Notes: generated by a model from the letters alone, not told the origin. Positions 26,958 to 36,105 are shown, counted from the stretch's first letter. The stretch is DNA of 64,000 bases from Pontibacterium sp964228735 (GCF_964228735.1 NZ_CAXRBQ010000123.1:1-64000), one strand, 5' to 3'. A program made the numbers and translations.

Positions 26958-27242
26958 TTACAGCAGACCGTATTGTTTCAGCTTCTTGCGCAGGGTACCG
27001 CGGTTCAGGCCCAGAACCTGAGAAGCTTTGGTCTGGTTGTCCTTGGTGTATGCCATTACAGATTCGAACAGTGGTGCTTCGATCTCAGACAATACCATCT
27101 GGTATACGTCGGTAACCGGCTGTCCGTCGAGCTGACGGAAGTAGTTGTTCAGCGCCAGGTGTACACTGTCGCGCAGGGTAGTGCCGGTTTCTGCAGTTGC
27201 GTTCTGAGTAAGGGTCGGCTGATTAATTTCTTTATATTCCAC
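26958..27242 (-). CDS. fis: DNA-binding protein Fis
   Basis: 94 aa nucleoid protein. The C-terminal helix-turn-helix NQTKASQVLGLNRGTLRKKLKQYGLL matches Fis, and TLRDSVHLALNNYFRQLDGQ is the dimerisation region. The start codon is GTG (27242-27240) with a poor Shine-Dalgarno sequence, 20 nt after dusB, as in the dusB-fis operon of enteric bacteria. It should shape chromosome structure and activate stable RNA promoters in fast growth. Confidence 0.96.
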   Translation of the reverse strand: MEYKEINQPTLTQNATAETGTTLRDSVHLALNNYFRQLDGQPVTDVYQMVLSEIEAPLFESVMAYTKDNQTKASQVLGLNRGTLRKKLKQYGLL

Positions 27243-27262
27243 AGTAATACGTATCCAGTTTG

Positions 27263-28246
27263 TCAGGCAGCCAGAGGGTCGGCAGCGCGCTCAAAGTAAA
27301 GCTCAAGCGCTTGCGTCTGCTCTTCTGCTGTTTCCAATACATTGAATTCCTTGCGGAAGGTCTTGCCTTCCGGCTGGGCTTGCAGGTACCACCCTACGTG
27401 CTTTCGAGCGATCCGAACGCCTAAGTAGTCGCCGTAAAAGGTTCGTAGCTCCTGCAGATGTCCCAGCAGAACAGTTCTGATCTCATCCAGTGAGGGTTCT
27501 TCCATTAACTCACCTGTTGCCAGGTAATGGTTGATCTCCCTGAATAGCCAAGGGCGTCCCTGTGCTCCCCGGCCAATCATGACGGCATCGGCACCGGTGT
27601 GCGCGATAACCTGTTTGGCCTTTTGTGGTGAATCGATATCGCCGTTGGCGAAAACCGGGATGGATACCGCTTGCTTAACCTCTGCAATGGTGTCGTATTC
27701 GGCTTCGCCCTTGTATCCACAGGCGCGGGTTCTGCCGTGCAGCGCCAACGCCGCAATACCGGCATCTTCCGCCATGCGCGCGATGTTCAGCGCGTTGCGG
27801 TTATCCATATCCCAGCCGGTACGGAACTTCAGCGTGACAGGCACATCAACAGCCGCAACAACGGTCTGCAAAATATCAGCAACCAGTGCTTCGTCCCGCA
27901 GCAACGCGGAACCAGCGGCTTTATTGCACACTTTTTTTGCAGGACAACCCATGTTGATATCGATGATTTGAGCACCCCGTTCTGCATTCATCCGCGCGGC
28001 ATCCGCCATCATTTGGGCATCGCCGCCCGCGATCTGTACAGATCGTGGTTCGGCTTCACCTTCGTGATTCAGGCGGTAGGTAGACTTGCGGGATTTCCAC
28101 AGACGGGTATCGGAGGTCACCATCTCGGACACAACCAGGCCCGCACCAAACTGCCGGCAAAGCTGCCGGAACGGTCGGTCCGTGACGCCTGCCATTGGGG
28201 CCAGAATGGTCTGGCTATCAATGGTATATGGTCCGATTCGGAACAT
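27263..28246 (-). CDS. dusB: tRNA-dihydrouridine synthase B
   Basis: 327 aa FMN enzyme reducing uridine in the tRNA D-loop. Motifs are ILAPMAGVTDRPFRQLCR, NMGCPAKKVCNKAAGSALL with the catalytic cysteine (second Cys), FANGDI and GADAVMIGRGAQGRPW. The start at 28246 (MFRIGPYTI) follows homology; the frame runs 27 codons farther upstream. First gene of dusB-fis. Confidence 0.97.
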   Translation of the reverse strand: MFRIGPYTIDSQTILAPMAGVTDRPFRQLCRQFGAGLVVSEMVTSDTRLWKSRKSTYRLNHEGEAEPRSVQIAGGDAQMMADAARMNAERGAQIIDINMGCPAKKVCNKAAGSALLRDEALVADILQTVVAAVDVPVTLKFRTGWDMDNRNALNIARMAEDAGIAALALHGRTRACGYKGEAEYDTIAEVKQAVSIPVFANGDIDSPQKAKQVIAHTGADAVMIGRGAQGRPWLFREINHYLATGELMEEPSLDEIRTVLLGHLQELRTFYGDYLGVRIARKHVGWYLQAQPEGKTFRKEFNVLETAEEQTQALELYFERAADPLAA

Positions 28247-28439
28247 GGTTAACCTTAATTTTGGGTAAAAAAATACCGTGAGGCTGCACAGAGCCCCAAG
28301 GCGATTTAATACAAGGAAGGCGGACAATGATAACGCTTCAGCGGCAGAGGTCCAAGCCGTTTTTGATGCTTTTTTGTACGATTTTGGCTTGACTGTTTTA
28401 GTCTTTTAAGCTCTCGCAGGGCGCATCAGTGCTGGGATG

Positions 28440-28465
28440 AGGGACGACATTAGGGTCGTCCCTTA
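28440..28465. repeat. inverted repeat between dusB and prmA
   Basis: GGGACGAC and GTCGTCCC pair over a short loop, giving a strong stem 28 bases after the prmA stop. On neither strand is it followed by a good T run in the expected direction, so it is only a possible terminator. The rest of 28247-28492 shows no gene. Confidence 0.5.
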
Positions 28466-28492
28466 AATTTGATGGGGCAGTGCAGAGTCTGC

Positions 28493-29386
28493 TTAGCGTT
28501 TGGTGCCGGTGATGCGAATCCAGCCTTCGCGTTCAACCGGTGCATCCAGGTCGAACCAAGGAGAGTAGGCTTCGTTGATTGCCTCGGCCTGTTCAGCCAG
28601 CAGGCCGGACAGTGCCAGTTTGCCGCCGGACTTTACGTGCTTGGCGATGGTTGGCGCCAGCTCGACTAACGGGCCTGCCAGAATGTTGGCAACGATCAGG
28701 TCGCCTTCTACGTCCGGGGTGTTCTCCGGCAGGTAGACGTTCAGACGCTCTTCGCTCAGCTTGTTACGTGCCAGGTTATCCTTGCTGGCTTGCAGTGCCT
28801 GCAGGTCGATATCCACAGCGGTGACGTGGTCTGCACCCAGCAGCAGGGCGGCAATACCCAGGATGCCGGAGCCACAGCCGTAGTCGACAACTTTAAAGCC
28901 ATCCAGATCCTGTGCATCCAGCCACTCCAGGCACAGGGCTGTGGTTGGGTGGGTGCCGGTGCCAAAAGCCAGACCCGGGTCCAGCATCATATTTACCGCA
29001 TCCGGTTCCGGGGCTTCCTTCCAGCTTGGGCAGACCCATAGGCGTTTGCCGAACTGCATCGGGTGGTAGTTGTCCATCCACTCACGCTCCCAATCCTTAT
29101 CTTCCAGAATTTCTTCTTTAATTGGTGGCAGTGGTTGCCCCGGGAAGAGTTGGTCGTGTGCCTGCTGGATAAAACGGTTGGTGGCGTTTAGGTCGTGATC
29201 GGCGGAAAACAGGCCGGTAATCACCGTGCTATCCCAGAGTGGGGTGGTACCCTGATCCGGTTCAAAGATCGGCTGGTCTTTGTTGTCCTGAAAGGTTACG
29301 GATGCACAGCCGGCTGCCAGCAGCAGGTCTTCATACTGTTCAGCGTGGTCCGGTGTTGTGGTGATTTTAATCTGTAGCCAAGGCAT
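28493..29386 (-). CDS. prmA: ribosomal protein L11 methyltransferase
   Basis: 297 aa. It starts MPWLQIKITTTPDHAEQYEDLL as PrmA does, and carries the S-adenosylmethionine site VVDYGCGSGILGIAALLLGA followed by VTAVDIDLQAL and the NILAGPLVELAP motif. It methylates lysines and the N-terminus of L11. The start at 29386 is chosen by homology; the frame extends to 29467. It sits between accC and dusB in conserved order. Confidence 0.97.
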   Translation of the reverse strand: MPWLQIKITTTPDHAEQYEDLLLAAGCASVTFQDNKDQPIFEPDQGTTPLWDSTVITGLFSADHDLNATNRFIQQAHDQLFPGQPLPPIKEEILEDKDWEREWMDNYHPMQFGKRLWVCPSWKEAPEPDAVNMMLDPGLAFGTGTHPTTALCLEWLDAQDLDGFKVVDYGCGSGILGIAALLLGADHVTAVDIDLQALQASKDNLARNKLSEERLNVYLPENTPDVEGDLIVANILAGPLVELAPTIAKHVKSGGKLALSGLLAEQAEAINEAYSPWFDLDAPVEREGWIRITGTKR

Positions 29387-29467
29387 GGTGTTTTCCAATT
29401 CACGAGAGAACCCCCAGTATATCGCCTTCCGGCACGGTGCGGGAGGTTGGGGCTTGATTGCATGCAC

Positions 29468-29496
29468 AAAAAAGCCCGTGTAAACACGGGCTTTTT
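29468..29496 (-). terminator. terminator after accC
   Basis: AAAAAGCCCGTG and CACGGGCTTTTT form a 12-bp stem with loop TAAA and T runs in both directions, 22 nt after accC and before prmA on the same strand. Confidence 0.9.
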
Positions 29497-29517
29497 GGGC
29501 TTCTTAAACCGGTCTTA

Positions 29518-30861
29518 TTACAGGCCCAGTTTTTTCTCCAGGTAGTGAATGTTTACACCACCTTTCTGGAAGTGAGAGTCACGCACGATATCCTGATGCA
29601 GTGGGATGTTGGTGCGAATACCGTCGATCAGTGTTTCGTCCAGCGCGTTGCGCATGCGGATCAGGGCGGTTTCGCGATCCTCTGCAAAGCTAATCAGCTT
29701 GGCAATCAGGGAATCATAGTGAGGTGGAACGGTGTAACCACTGTAAAGGTGGGAGTCTACACGCATACCCAGACCACCAGGTGCATGGAAGTGCTTCACG
29801 GTACCCGGGCTTGGCAGGAAGGATTTTGGATCTTCCGCGTTGATACGGCACTCAAACGCGTGGCCCTGAACAACAACGTCTTCCTGTTTGATAGACAGTG
29901 GCAGGCCAGATGCAATGCGCAGCTGCTCTTTCACGATGTCGATACCGGTGATCATCTCGGTAACCGGGTGCTCAACCTGAACACGGGTGTTCATCTCGAT
30001 GAAGTAGAAACCGCCATCTTCGTACAGGAACTCAAAGGTACCTGCGCCGCGGTAACCGATCTCGAGACATGCATCCACACAGGACTGCAGTACTTTCGCA
30101 CGTGCGTCCGGATCCAGGTGTGGTGCTGGTGCTTCTTCAACCACTTTCTGGTGACGGCGCTGCATGGAGCAGTCGCGGTCATACAGGTGGATCGCACTGC
30201 CCTGACCATCGGCCAGAACCTGTACTTCCACGTGACGTGGGTTTTCCAGGAATTTCTCCATGTACACGGTGTCGTCGCCGAATGCTGCAGCAGCTTCGGA
30301 ACGGGTTACATGTACGGAGTTCAGCAGGGATGCTTCGGAGTGAACCACACGCATACCACGACCACCACCACCGGCAGCCGCTTTGATGATTACCGGGTAG
30401 CCGATGCGCTGTGCGATCTTCTTCATCGCTTCGCCGTCGTCTACCGGCAGTGGGCCGTCAGAGCCCGGTACGGTTGGTACACCTGCTTTTTTCATCGCTT
30501 CGATTGCGGAAACTTTGTCACCCATCAGGCGGATGGTTTCAGCTTTCGGGCCGATAAACTGGAAGCCGGAACGCTCTACCTGCTCGGCAAAGTCCGCATT
30601 TTCAGCCAGGAAGCCGTAGCCTGGGTGGATGCCCATGGCGTCGGTTACTTCTGCTGCTGCGATGATAGCAGGGATGTTCAGGTAACTCTGTGGAGATGGC
30701 GCCGGACCGATGCAGACAGCTTCATCTGCAAGGCGTACATGCATCAGGTCGCGGTCAGCCTTGGAGTGGATCGCTACGGTCTTGATGCCCAGCTCTTTAC
30801 AGGCACGCAGGATGCGCAGTGCGATCTCGCCTCGGTTGGCAATGACAACTTTTTCCAGCAT
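29518..30861 (-). CDS. accC: acetyl-CoA carboxylase, biotin carboxylase subunit
   Basis: 447 aa ATP-grasp enzyme that carboxylates biotin on AccB. It has VVIANRGEIALRILRACKELG at the N-terminus (given here only in part as family landmark ANRGEIALRIL), the glycine-rich ATP loop KAAAGGGGRGMRVV, the catalytic RDCSMQRRHQK and EMNTRVQVEHPVTE. It lies 33 nt after accB, making aroQ-accB-accC one operon. All usual catalytic segments are intact. Confidence 0.98.
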   Translation of the reverse strand: MLEKVVIANRGEIALRILRACKELGIKTVAIHSKADRDLMHVRLADEAVCIGPAPSPQSYLNIPAIIAAAEVTDAMGIHPGYGFLAENADFAEQVERSGFQFIGPKAETIRLMGDKVSAIEAMKKAGVPTVPGSDGPLPVDDGEAMKKIAQRIGYPVIIKAAAGGGGRGMRVVHSEASLLNSVHVTRSEAAAAFGDDTVYMEKFLENPRHVEVQVLADGQGSAIHLYDRDCSMQRRHQKVVEEAPAPHLDPDARAKVLQSCVDACLEIGYRGAGTFEFLYEDGGFYFIEMNTRVQVEHPVTEMITGIDIVKEQLRIASGLPLSIKQEDVVVQGHAFECRINAEDPKSFLPSPGTVKHFHAPGGLGMRVDSHLYSGYTVPPHYDSLIAKLISFAEDRETALIRMRNALDETLIDGIRTNIPLHQDIVRDSHFQKGGVNIHYLEKKLGL

Positions 30862-30894
30862 CTGGATGTCCTTGAATCAGGTCTGTGGGAACGC

Positions 30895-31353
30895 TTAAAC
30901 GATAGTAACCAGTGGCTGGTCGAACTCGACCGGCTGACCGTCTTCTACCAGAATCGCTTCCACAACGCCGGCTTTGTCTGCTTCGATCTGGTTCATCATC
31001 TTCATCGCTTCAACGATGCAGATTACGTCGCCCACTTTTACAGTCTGGCCCACTTCAACGAAAGAAGGGGAGCTAGGAGATGGGGAACGGTAGAAAGTAC
31101 CTACCATCGGAGACGTTACAACGTGACCGGAATGAGCAACTGGCGCTTCCGCTTCAGCTGCTGGCGCTGCCGCCGGAGCTGCAGCAGCAGGAGCTGGTGC
31201 TGCTACAGGCGCAGGAGCTGCATACGCTACTGCAGGTGCAGCAGAGCTGCCACGGCTGATGCGTACAGACTCTTCGCCTTCTTTGATTTCGATTTCGTTG
31301 ATGTTGGATTCTTCAAGCAGTTCGATAAGCTTTTTAACTTTACGAATATCCAT
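30895..31353 (-). CDS. accB: acetyl-CoA carboxylase, biotin carboxyl carrier protein
   Basis: 152 aa. The N-terminal helix region (MDIRKVKKLIELLEESNINE) is followed by an Ala/Pro-rich flexible linker (about 38-75) and a C-terminal biotinyl domain with the biotinylated lysine in EAMKMMNQI. It carries the biotin of acetyl-CoA carboxylase, the first step of fatty acid synthesis. AccB is often autoregulatory in proteobacteria; no sequence evidence for that is visible here. Confidence 0.98.
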   Translation of the reverse strand: MDIRKVKKLIELLEESNINEIEIKEGEESVRISRGSSAAPAVAYAAPAPVAAPAPAAAAPAAAPAAEAEAPVAHSGHVVTSPMVGTFYRSPSPSSPSFVEVGQTVKVGDVICIVEAMKMMNQIEADKAGVVEAILVEDGQPVEFDQPLVTIV

Positions 31354-31396
31354 TCTGAATTTTGTCTCTTTAGCTGTTTACTGTTGCTGTTCGGTA

Positions 31397-31834
31397 TCAC
31401 GCAACCTGCGTTATCGCAGATTGCAGCGCAAACTGGTATCCCTGTGCGCCCAGACCACAGATCACACCTACTGCTTTATCGGAGAAGTAGGAGTGGTGAC
31501 GGAACGCCTCGCGAGCATGCACATTAGATAAGTGGACCTCGATAAACGGAATAGCAACACCCAACAGGGCATCACGCAGGGCTACGCTGGTGTGAGTAAA
31601 CGCGGCCGGGTTGATAATAATGAAGGCTACACCTTCATCACGGGCCCGGTGGATACGTTCAATCAGTTCGAATTCGGCGTTGCTCTGAAAACTGTCGAGG
31701 TCATGACCGGCCGCGCCGGCCTGCTGGCTAAGTTCCTGATTGATATCGGCAAGCGTCGTTGAACCGTACACCTCGGGTTCCCGGGTGCCGAGAAGGTTCA
31801 AATTCGGGCCGTGCAATACAAGAATTTTTGCCAT
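31397..31834 (-). CDS. aroQ: type II 3-dehydroquinate dehydratase
   Basis: 145 aa. It begins MAKILVLHGPNLNLLGTREP with the conserved catalytic tyrosine region VYG, then FQSNAEFELIERIH, INPAAFTHTSVALRDAL and EVHLSNVHAREAFRHHS. It converts 3-dehydroquinate to 3-dehydroshikimate. The start at 31834 is by homology; the frame opens 22 codons earlier. The aroQ-accB-accC order is usual in gammaproteobacteria. Confidence 0.98.
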   Translation of the reverse strand: MAKILVLHGPNLNLLGTREPEVYGSTTLADINQELSQQAGAAGHDLDSFQSNAEFELIERIHRARDEGVAFIIINPAAFTHTSVALRDALLGVAIPFIEVHLSNVHAREAFRHHSYFSDKAVGVICGLGAQGYQFALQSAITQVA

Positions 31835-32174
31835 CGATGCAGCCTTATGCAAACGTGCTGAATAGCACCGCAGAGAGAGATTTAGCGCTATAGTGTGCAC
31901 AACTCCGAACTCGATGTCTACAACATGGCAAGTTTTAGTTGTTTTCTGTCAAATTACCCGAATTTACCCACGATTTCCCTACGGAGTTTGACTAAAGTCC
32001 TGGTTGTTTTTGCAGCAATTTCTATTCCAGTATGGAAATCGATTATTTCCCGTTAGTTTGACGTAAATTCCCACCATAACGATTGACGATCGCTTCAATA
32101 TTTCGGATATTGCAGTGCGGAAAAGCCAGATTTTGGTGGGCTTGGAAAACTGGGGATGGAGAGGAGCAATTACG
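31835..32174. other. 340-bp divergent intergenic region (aroQ / parA-like)
   Basis: No gene is supported. For the rightward ParA gene, TTGACG (32083-32088) and GATATT (32106-32111) are 17 bases apart and make a plausible promoter with a start near 32118. The leftward aroQ promoter could not be picked out with confidence. Confidence 0.4.
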
Positions 32175-32951
32175 ATGATCAGACGCGTTGTATTTAACCA
32201 GAAAGGTGGGGTGGGAAAATCCAGTATCGCCGTGAACCTGGCCTCGATAAGCGCCGCCCGTGGATTGCGCACTCTGGTTATCGATCTGGACCCGCAGTGT
32301 AACTCCAGTCACTACCTGATGGGCGACGATTACATGGAGCTGGATCCGACGGTGCGTAGCTTCTTTGAGCAGACCCTGAGCTTTCAGGTGAACCCGGCTG
32401 CGCCCTCTAGTTTTATCCACGAAACCCAGTACGACAACCTGCATATGTTGCCGTCGGCCTATAACCTGGGTGATCTCCAGTCCAAGCTGGAATCCAAGCA
32501 TAAGATCTACAAGTTACGCGATGCACTGAATAAGCTGGATGGCGAATACGATGCGGTGTATATCGATACGCCGCCTGCGTTCAACTTCTTTACCTTGTCA
32601 GCCCTAGTAGCAGCACAACGTTGTCTGATCCCGTTCGATTGTGACGAGTTTGCCCGTCAGGCACTTTATAGCCTGCTGGCAAACGTGCAGGAAACCCAGA
32701 TGGATCACAACGAAGATCTGCAGATCGAAGGCATTGTGGTCAACCAGTTCCAGCCGCGCGCGACCTTACCACAGGCGATTGTGGATGAGCTGCTGGCGGA
32801 TGACCTGCCGGTGCTGGGCACCAAGATCTCCTCATCGGTGAAGATGAAAGAGTCTCACAACGAAGGCATCCCGCTGATCCACCTGGCACCAAAGCACAAG
32901 ATGACGCAGGAATACGTCGCGCTATTTGAAGAGTTGCACGGAAACGGCTAA
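32175..32951 (+). CDS. orphan ParA family ATPase
   Basis: 258 aa from ATG 32175, which has GGAGAGGAG upstream. Deviant Walker A KGGVGKSSIAVN at residues 9-20, Walker B-like LRTLVIDLDPQCNSSHYL, and YIDTPPAFNFFTLSALVAA. No parB gene follows, so it is not a chromosome-partition pair here; such orphan ParA proteins position other cargo (chemotaxis arrays, carboxysomes, pili) in other bacteria. The next genes are a tiny membrane protein and HGPRT on the opposite strand, so the cargo is unknown. Confidence 0.88.
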   Translation: MIRRVVFNQKGGVGKSSIAVNLASISAARGLRTLVIDLDPQCNSSHYLMGDDYMELDPTVRSFFEQTLSFQVNPAAPSSFIHETQYDNLHMLPSAYNLGDLQSKLESKHKIYKLRDALNKLDGEYDAVYIDTPPAFNFFTLSALVAAQRCLIPFDCDEFARQALYSLLANVQETQMDHNEDLQIEGIVVNQFQPRATLPQAIVDELLADDLPVLGTKISSSVKMKESHNEGIPLIHLAPKHKMTQEYVALFEELHGNG

Positions 32952-33009
32952 CTAGGGCTGGGCGAATAGGTCCGCAAGGGGCCTGTTCGTGGTGGCTTAC
33001 TGCCGATGC

Positions 33010-33153
33010 TTATTCCCGGTAAGTGCGCTGATCGTCGCCGGTCAGGCTTTCGGAAACAGGCTGGCGGCGCATCTCGACCGCTTTTGCTCGCAGGCTGAGG
33101 AGCCAGAAAAAGAGCAGGGTGGTGGAGACCACCAGAATGACGACTTCCGTCAT
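33010..33153 (-). CDS. small single-pass membrane protein, 47 aa
   Basis: An open frame of 47 codons reads MTEVVILVVSTTLLFFWLLS and continues LRAKAVEMRRQPVSESLTGDDQRTYRE. It has one clear membrane segment (about 4-20) followed by basic residues, as expected for an N-out, C-in protein. The ribosome binding site is poor, so expression is uncertain. The rest of the 360-base gap 32952-33311 shows nothing else. Confidence 0.4.
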   Translation of the reverse strand: MTEVVILVVSTTLLFFWLLSLRAKAVEMRRQPVSESLTGDDQRTYRE

Positions 33154-33311
33154 GATTTAACCGTTGGTTGTTTATATCGGTTTCGATTCTATCCAATTTA
33201 TCCCCGCTGGCAACAGAGAAAAATTCAATCACCGCTTATCCCTTTGTCTTAGAAAAACGGGGATTAGAAAGAATCAGGCAACAATAAGCCGGGAACAGAT
33301 TCTACCGGTGA

Positions 33312-33872
33312 TTATTTGCCTTTAATCGCAAAAATACCCGGGGCGTTACGCCAGTAGCCCTGATAGTCCATGCCGTAACCGAACAGGTAGCGGTCTTCCA
33401 CATCCAGGCCGATGTAATCTGCTTTCATGTCAGGTCGTGCTTTGCGGTCGTGCAGCTTGTTAACCAGTACCGCAACACGTACTTCGCTGGCGCCGTGTTG
33501 TTGGCAGTAGTTGCAGATTTCAGCCAGGGTATGTCCTTCATCGAGAATGTCATCGACGATCAGTACGCTGCGGCCCTGGAAATCAATAGACGGTTCGACT
33601 TTCCACTCCAGGTCGTTGCCCGAGGTGGTGTTGCGATAACGGGTTGCGTGCAGGTATTCCGCTTCCAGTGGAAAGATCAGCTTGGTGAGCAGCTTGCCAC
33701 CAGTGACCAAACCACCGTTCATCACCGTAAAAACCACTGGGTTTTTGTCTATCAGATCGTTGGTGATTTCGACCGCCATCCGCTGCAGGGCTTGCTCAAC
33801 TTCTGCCTCGCTGTACAGCAGATCAGCCTGCATATACGCCTGCGTAATGTGTTCCAGATCAGGACTGCTCAT
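33312..33872 (-). CDS. hpt: hypoxanthine-guanine phosphoribosyltransferase
   Basis: 186 aa purine salvage enzyme. It has the PRPP-binding signature VLIVDDILDEGHTLAE and the flexible-loop region YLHATRYRNTT, then VLVNKLHDRKARPDMKADYIGLDVEDRYLFGYGMDY region with the base-contacting segment. It converts hypoxanthine or guanine with PRPP to IMP or GMP. It is divergent from upp, placing purine and pyrimidine salvage next to each other. Confidence 0.95.
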   Translation of the reverse strand: MSSPDLEHITQAYMQADLLYSEAEVEQALQRMAVEITNDLIDKNPVVFTVMNGGLVTGGKLLTKLIFPLEAEYLHATRYRNTTSGNDLEWKVEPSIDFQGRSVLIVDDILDEGHTLAEICNYCQQHGASEVRVAVLVNKLHDRKARPDMKADYIGLDVEDRYLFGYGMDYQGYWRNAPGIFAIKGK

Positions 33873-34043
33873 TTTCCTGACATTTCTCCATGTTTAAGGA
33901 CTAAACGAAAGTTGTATGACGCGGTAAGATACGCGGCTGAAATGGCGTCGTTTAAATGACATATTTGAACGATTTCGCTAATATTAGCAAGTTTTTCCAA
34001 TCCTTTCCTTTTGTTTCCAAAAAGCTTCATTTGAGGTCCAAAA

Positions 34044-34670
34044 ATGAGTGTAAAAGAGATCAATCACCCGCTTGTTAAGCACAAGATCGGCTTAATGCGG
34101 GCACGGGATATGAGTACCCGTAGCTTCCGTCAGCTGGCTGCTGAGGTTGGCTGTCTGTTGACCTACGAAGCGACCAAGGATCTGGAGCTGGAGACTTACA
34201 CCCTGGACGGCTGGTGTGGCGACGTGGAAGCGCAACGTATCAAAGGGAAGAAGATTACCGTCGTACCAATCCTGCGTGCCGGTCTCGGTATGCTGGACGG
34301 TGTGCTGGAGCTGGTGCCAAGCGCCAAAATCAGCGTAGTGGGTCTGTATCGTGACGAAGAAACCCTTGAACCGGTTGCTTACTTCGAGAAGCTGGCGGGT
34401 GATATCGACAACCGTATTTCCCTAGTGATCGATCCGATGCTGGCGACCGGTGGTTCCATGATTGCGACCATCGATATGCTGAAAAAAGCTGGCTGTACCA
34501 GCATCCGTGCTCTGGTGCTTGTTGCTGCACCAGAAGGTATTGAAAAATTGCAGGCAGCTCACCCGGATGTGGACCTGTACGTGGCGTCTGTGGACAGCCA
34601 CCTGAACGAAAAGGGATACATTATCCCGGGTCTTGGCGACGCGGGTGACAAAATCTTTGGTACTCAGTAA
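34044..34670 (+). CDS. upp: uracil phosphoribosyltransferase
   Basis: 208 aa. It has the PRPP-binding segment LVIDPMLATGGSMIATIDMLK and the C-terminal uracil site GLGDAGDKIFGTQ, with MRARDMSTRSFRQL at the N-terminus. It makes UMP from uracil and PRPP. GAGGT lies six bases before the ATG. It is 19 nt upstream of the uracil permease, forming a salvage operon. Confidence 0.98.
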   Translation: MSVKEINHPLVKHKIGLMRARDMSTRSFRQLAAEVGCLLTYEATKDLELETYTLDGWCGDVEAQRIKGKKITVVPILRAGLGMLDGVLELVPSAKISVVGLYRDEETLEPVAYFEKLAGDIDNRISLVIDPMLATGGSMIATIDMLKKAGCTSIRALVLVAAPEGIEKLQAAHPDVDLYVASVDSHLNEKGYIIPGLGDAGDKIFGTQ

Positions 34671-34689
34671 GTAACAGGAGCTTACCTGA

Positions 34690-35982
34690 ATGAGTGATTC
34701 TTCCTTCACAAACCTGCGCACCATCCTTGCGGGCTCGCAGATGCTGTTTGTGGCTTTCGGCGCTTTGGTGTTGATGCCGCTGCTGACAGGTCTGAACCCA
34801 AGTGTTGCGCTGTTTACCGCGGGTATTGGTACCCTGCTGTTCCACGCAGTAACCAAAAACTCCGTGCCGGTCTTTCTGGCGTCTTCCTTCGTGTTTATTG
34901 CACCGATCACTTACAGCACACAGACCTGGGGCGTTTCAGCCACCATGGGCGCGCTGTTTGCTGCAGGTGTGGTGTACATGCTGCTGGCGCTGCTGGTTAA
35001 GATCAAAGGCTCCGGCTTCCTGCACCGTATCATGCCACCGGTGGTCACCGGTCCTGTGATCATGGTGATTGGTCTGGGTCTGGCACCGATCGCCGTCAAC
35101 ATGGCGATGGGTAAAACCGGCGACGGTGCGATTGAGCTGTTCCCGTACCAGGATGCGATGATCGTTTCCATGATTGCGCTGGTAACCACGCTGCTGGTTG
35201 CGACCCTGGCGAAAGGTGTCTTCCGCCTGGTGCCAATCCTGGCAGGCGTACTGGTAGGTTATATCGCGGCAAGCACCATGGGTATGGTTGACCTGACCAA
35301 GGTTGCCGAAGCGCCAGTGTTGGCAATGCCTGAATTCGTAACCCCTGAGTTCAACCTGGCGGCGATTCTGTTCATGCTGCCGGTGGCGATTGCACCGGCG
35401 ATCGAACATGTGGGTGACGTACTGGCGATCGGAAACGTAACCGGTAAAAACTACCTGAAAAAGCCAGGTCTGCACCGTACCCTGCTGGGTGACGGCATCG
35501 CAACCTCCGCTGCATCCATGTTCGGTGGTCCACCTAACACCACTTACTCCGAAGTAACCGGTGCGGTGATGCTGACCAAAGCGTTCAACCCTAAGATCAT
35601 GATCTGGGCGTCTATCTTCGCGATCCTGCTGGCATTTGTGTCCAAGTTTGGTGTGCTGCTGCAGACCATTCCTGCACCGGTGATGGGCGGTATCCTGATC
35701 CTGCTGTTCGGCTCCATCGCAAGTGTGGGTCTGAACACGCTGGTGAAAGCCCGTGTTGATATGAGCGAACAGCGCAACCTGGTGATCGTTTCCACTACCC
35801 TGGTATTTGGTATTGGTGGCATGGCGATCGGCAACGGCGACCTGAACCTGCAGGGTGTAAGTCTGTGTGGTCTGGTGGCGATTGTACTGAACCTGGTTCT
35901 GCCGATGTCTGAGCCGGTAGCAGATGACCTGCACGAAGAGCAGGCCGTGGTTGAGGATATGGTAAGTCACGGTAAGTCGTGA
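34690..35982 (+). CDS. uraA: uracil/xanthine permease family transporter
   Basis: 430 aa inner-membrane protein of the nucleobase-ascorbate transporter family with about 14 membrane segments. Family landmarks are PVTGPVIMVIGLGLAPIAVN-type segment PPVVTGPVIMVIGLGLAP, the substrate-site glutamate region IAPAIEHVGDVLAIG, and GGPPNTTYSEVTGAVMLTK. Coupling to upp (AGGAG upstream, 19-nt gap) points to uracil as substrate. Confidence 0.95.
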   Translation: MSDSSFTNLRTILAGSQMLFVAFGALVLMPLLTGLNPSVALFTAGIGTLLFHAVTKNSVPVFLASSFVFIAPITYSTQTWGVSATMGALFAAGVVYMLLALLVKIKGSGFLHRIMPPVVTGPVIMVIGLGLAPIAVNMAMGKTGDGAIELFPYQDAMIVSMIALVTTLLVATLAKGVFRLVPILAGVLVGYIAASTMGMVDLTKVAEAPVLAMPEFVTPEFNLAAILFMLPVAIAPAIEHVGDVLAIGNVTGKNYLKKPGLHRTLLGDGIATSAASMFGGPPNTTYSEVTGAVMLTKAFNPKIMIWASIFAILLAFVSKFGVLLQTIPAPVMGGILILLFGSIASVGLNTLVKARVDMSEQRNLVIVSTTLVFGIGGMAIGNGDLNLQGVSLCGLVAIVLNLVLPMSEPVADDLHEEQAVVEDMVSHGKS

Positions 35983-36005
35983 TTCGCTGTTAATCCCGTA
36001 TTCGA

Positions 36006-36036
36006 AAAAGCCCGCCTTATGGTGGGCTTTTTTTGT
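36006..36036 (+). terminator. terminator after uraA
   Basis: AAAGCCCGCC and GGTGGGCTTT form a 10-bp stem with loop TTAT and are followed by TTTTT. Confidence 0.92.
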
Positions 36037-36060
36037 GGGCGGAAATAATTCAGGCTCTGA

Positions 36061-36084
36061 TATAATTGTCCTGCAATTGACAAT
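36061..36084 (+). promoter_or_regulatory. gntR -10 element and overlapping operator
   Basis: A perfect TATAAT at 36061-36066 is overlapped by ATTGTCCTGCAAT (36065-36077). That 13-mer matches the core of the palindrome at the transporter promoter (ATTGTCCAACAAT at 40811-40823) in 11 of 13 positions. ATTGACAAT follows directly (36076-36084), giving a second half-site. Position on the -10 suggests autorepression by the GntR protein. Confidence 0.6.
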
Positions 36085-36105
36085 GTGACGGGTATCCAGG
36101 AAGAG

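Noticed and set aside
29458..31527. 689-residue plus-strand frame opposite accC and accB
   Set aside because: Composition is Cys/His/Phe-rich as expected from reading an antisense frame; accC and accB on the minus strand are certain.
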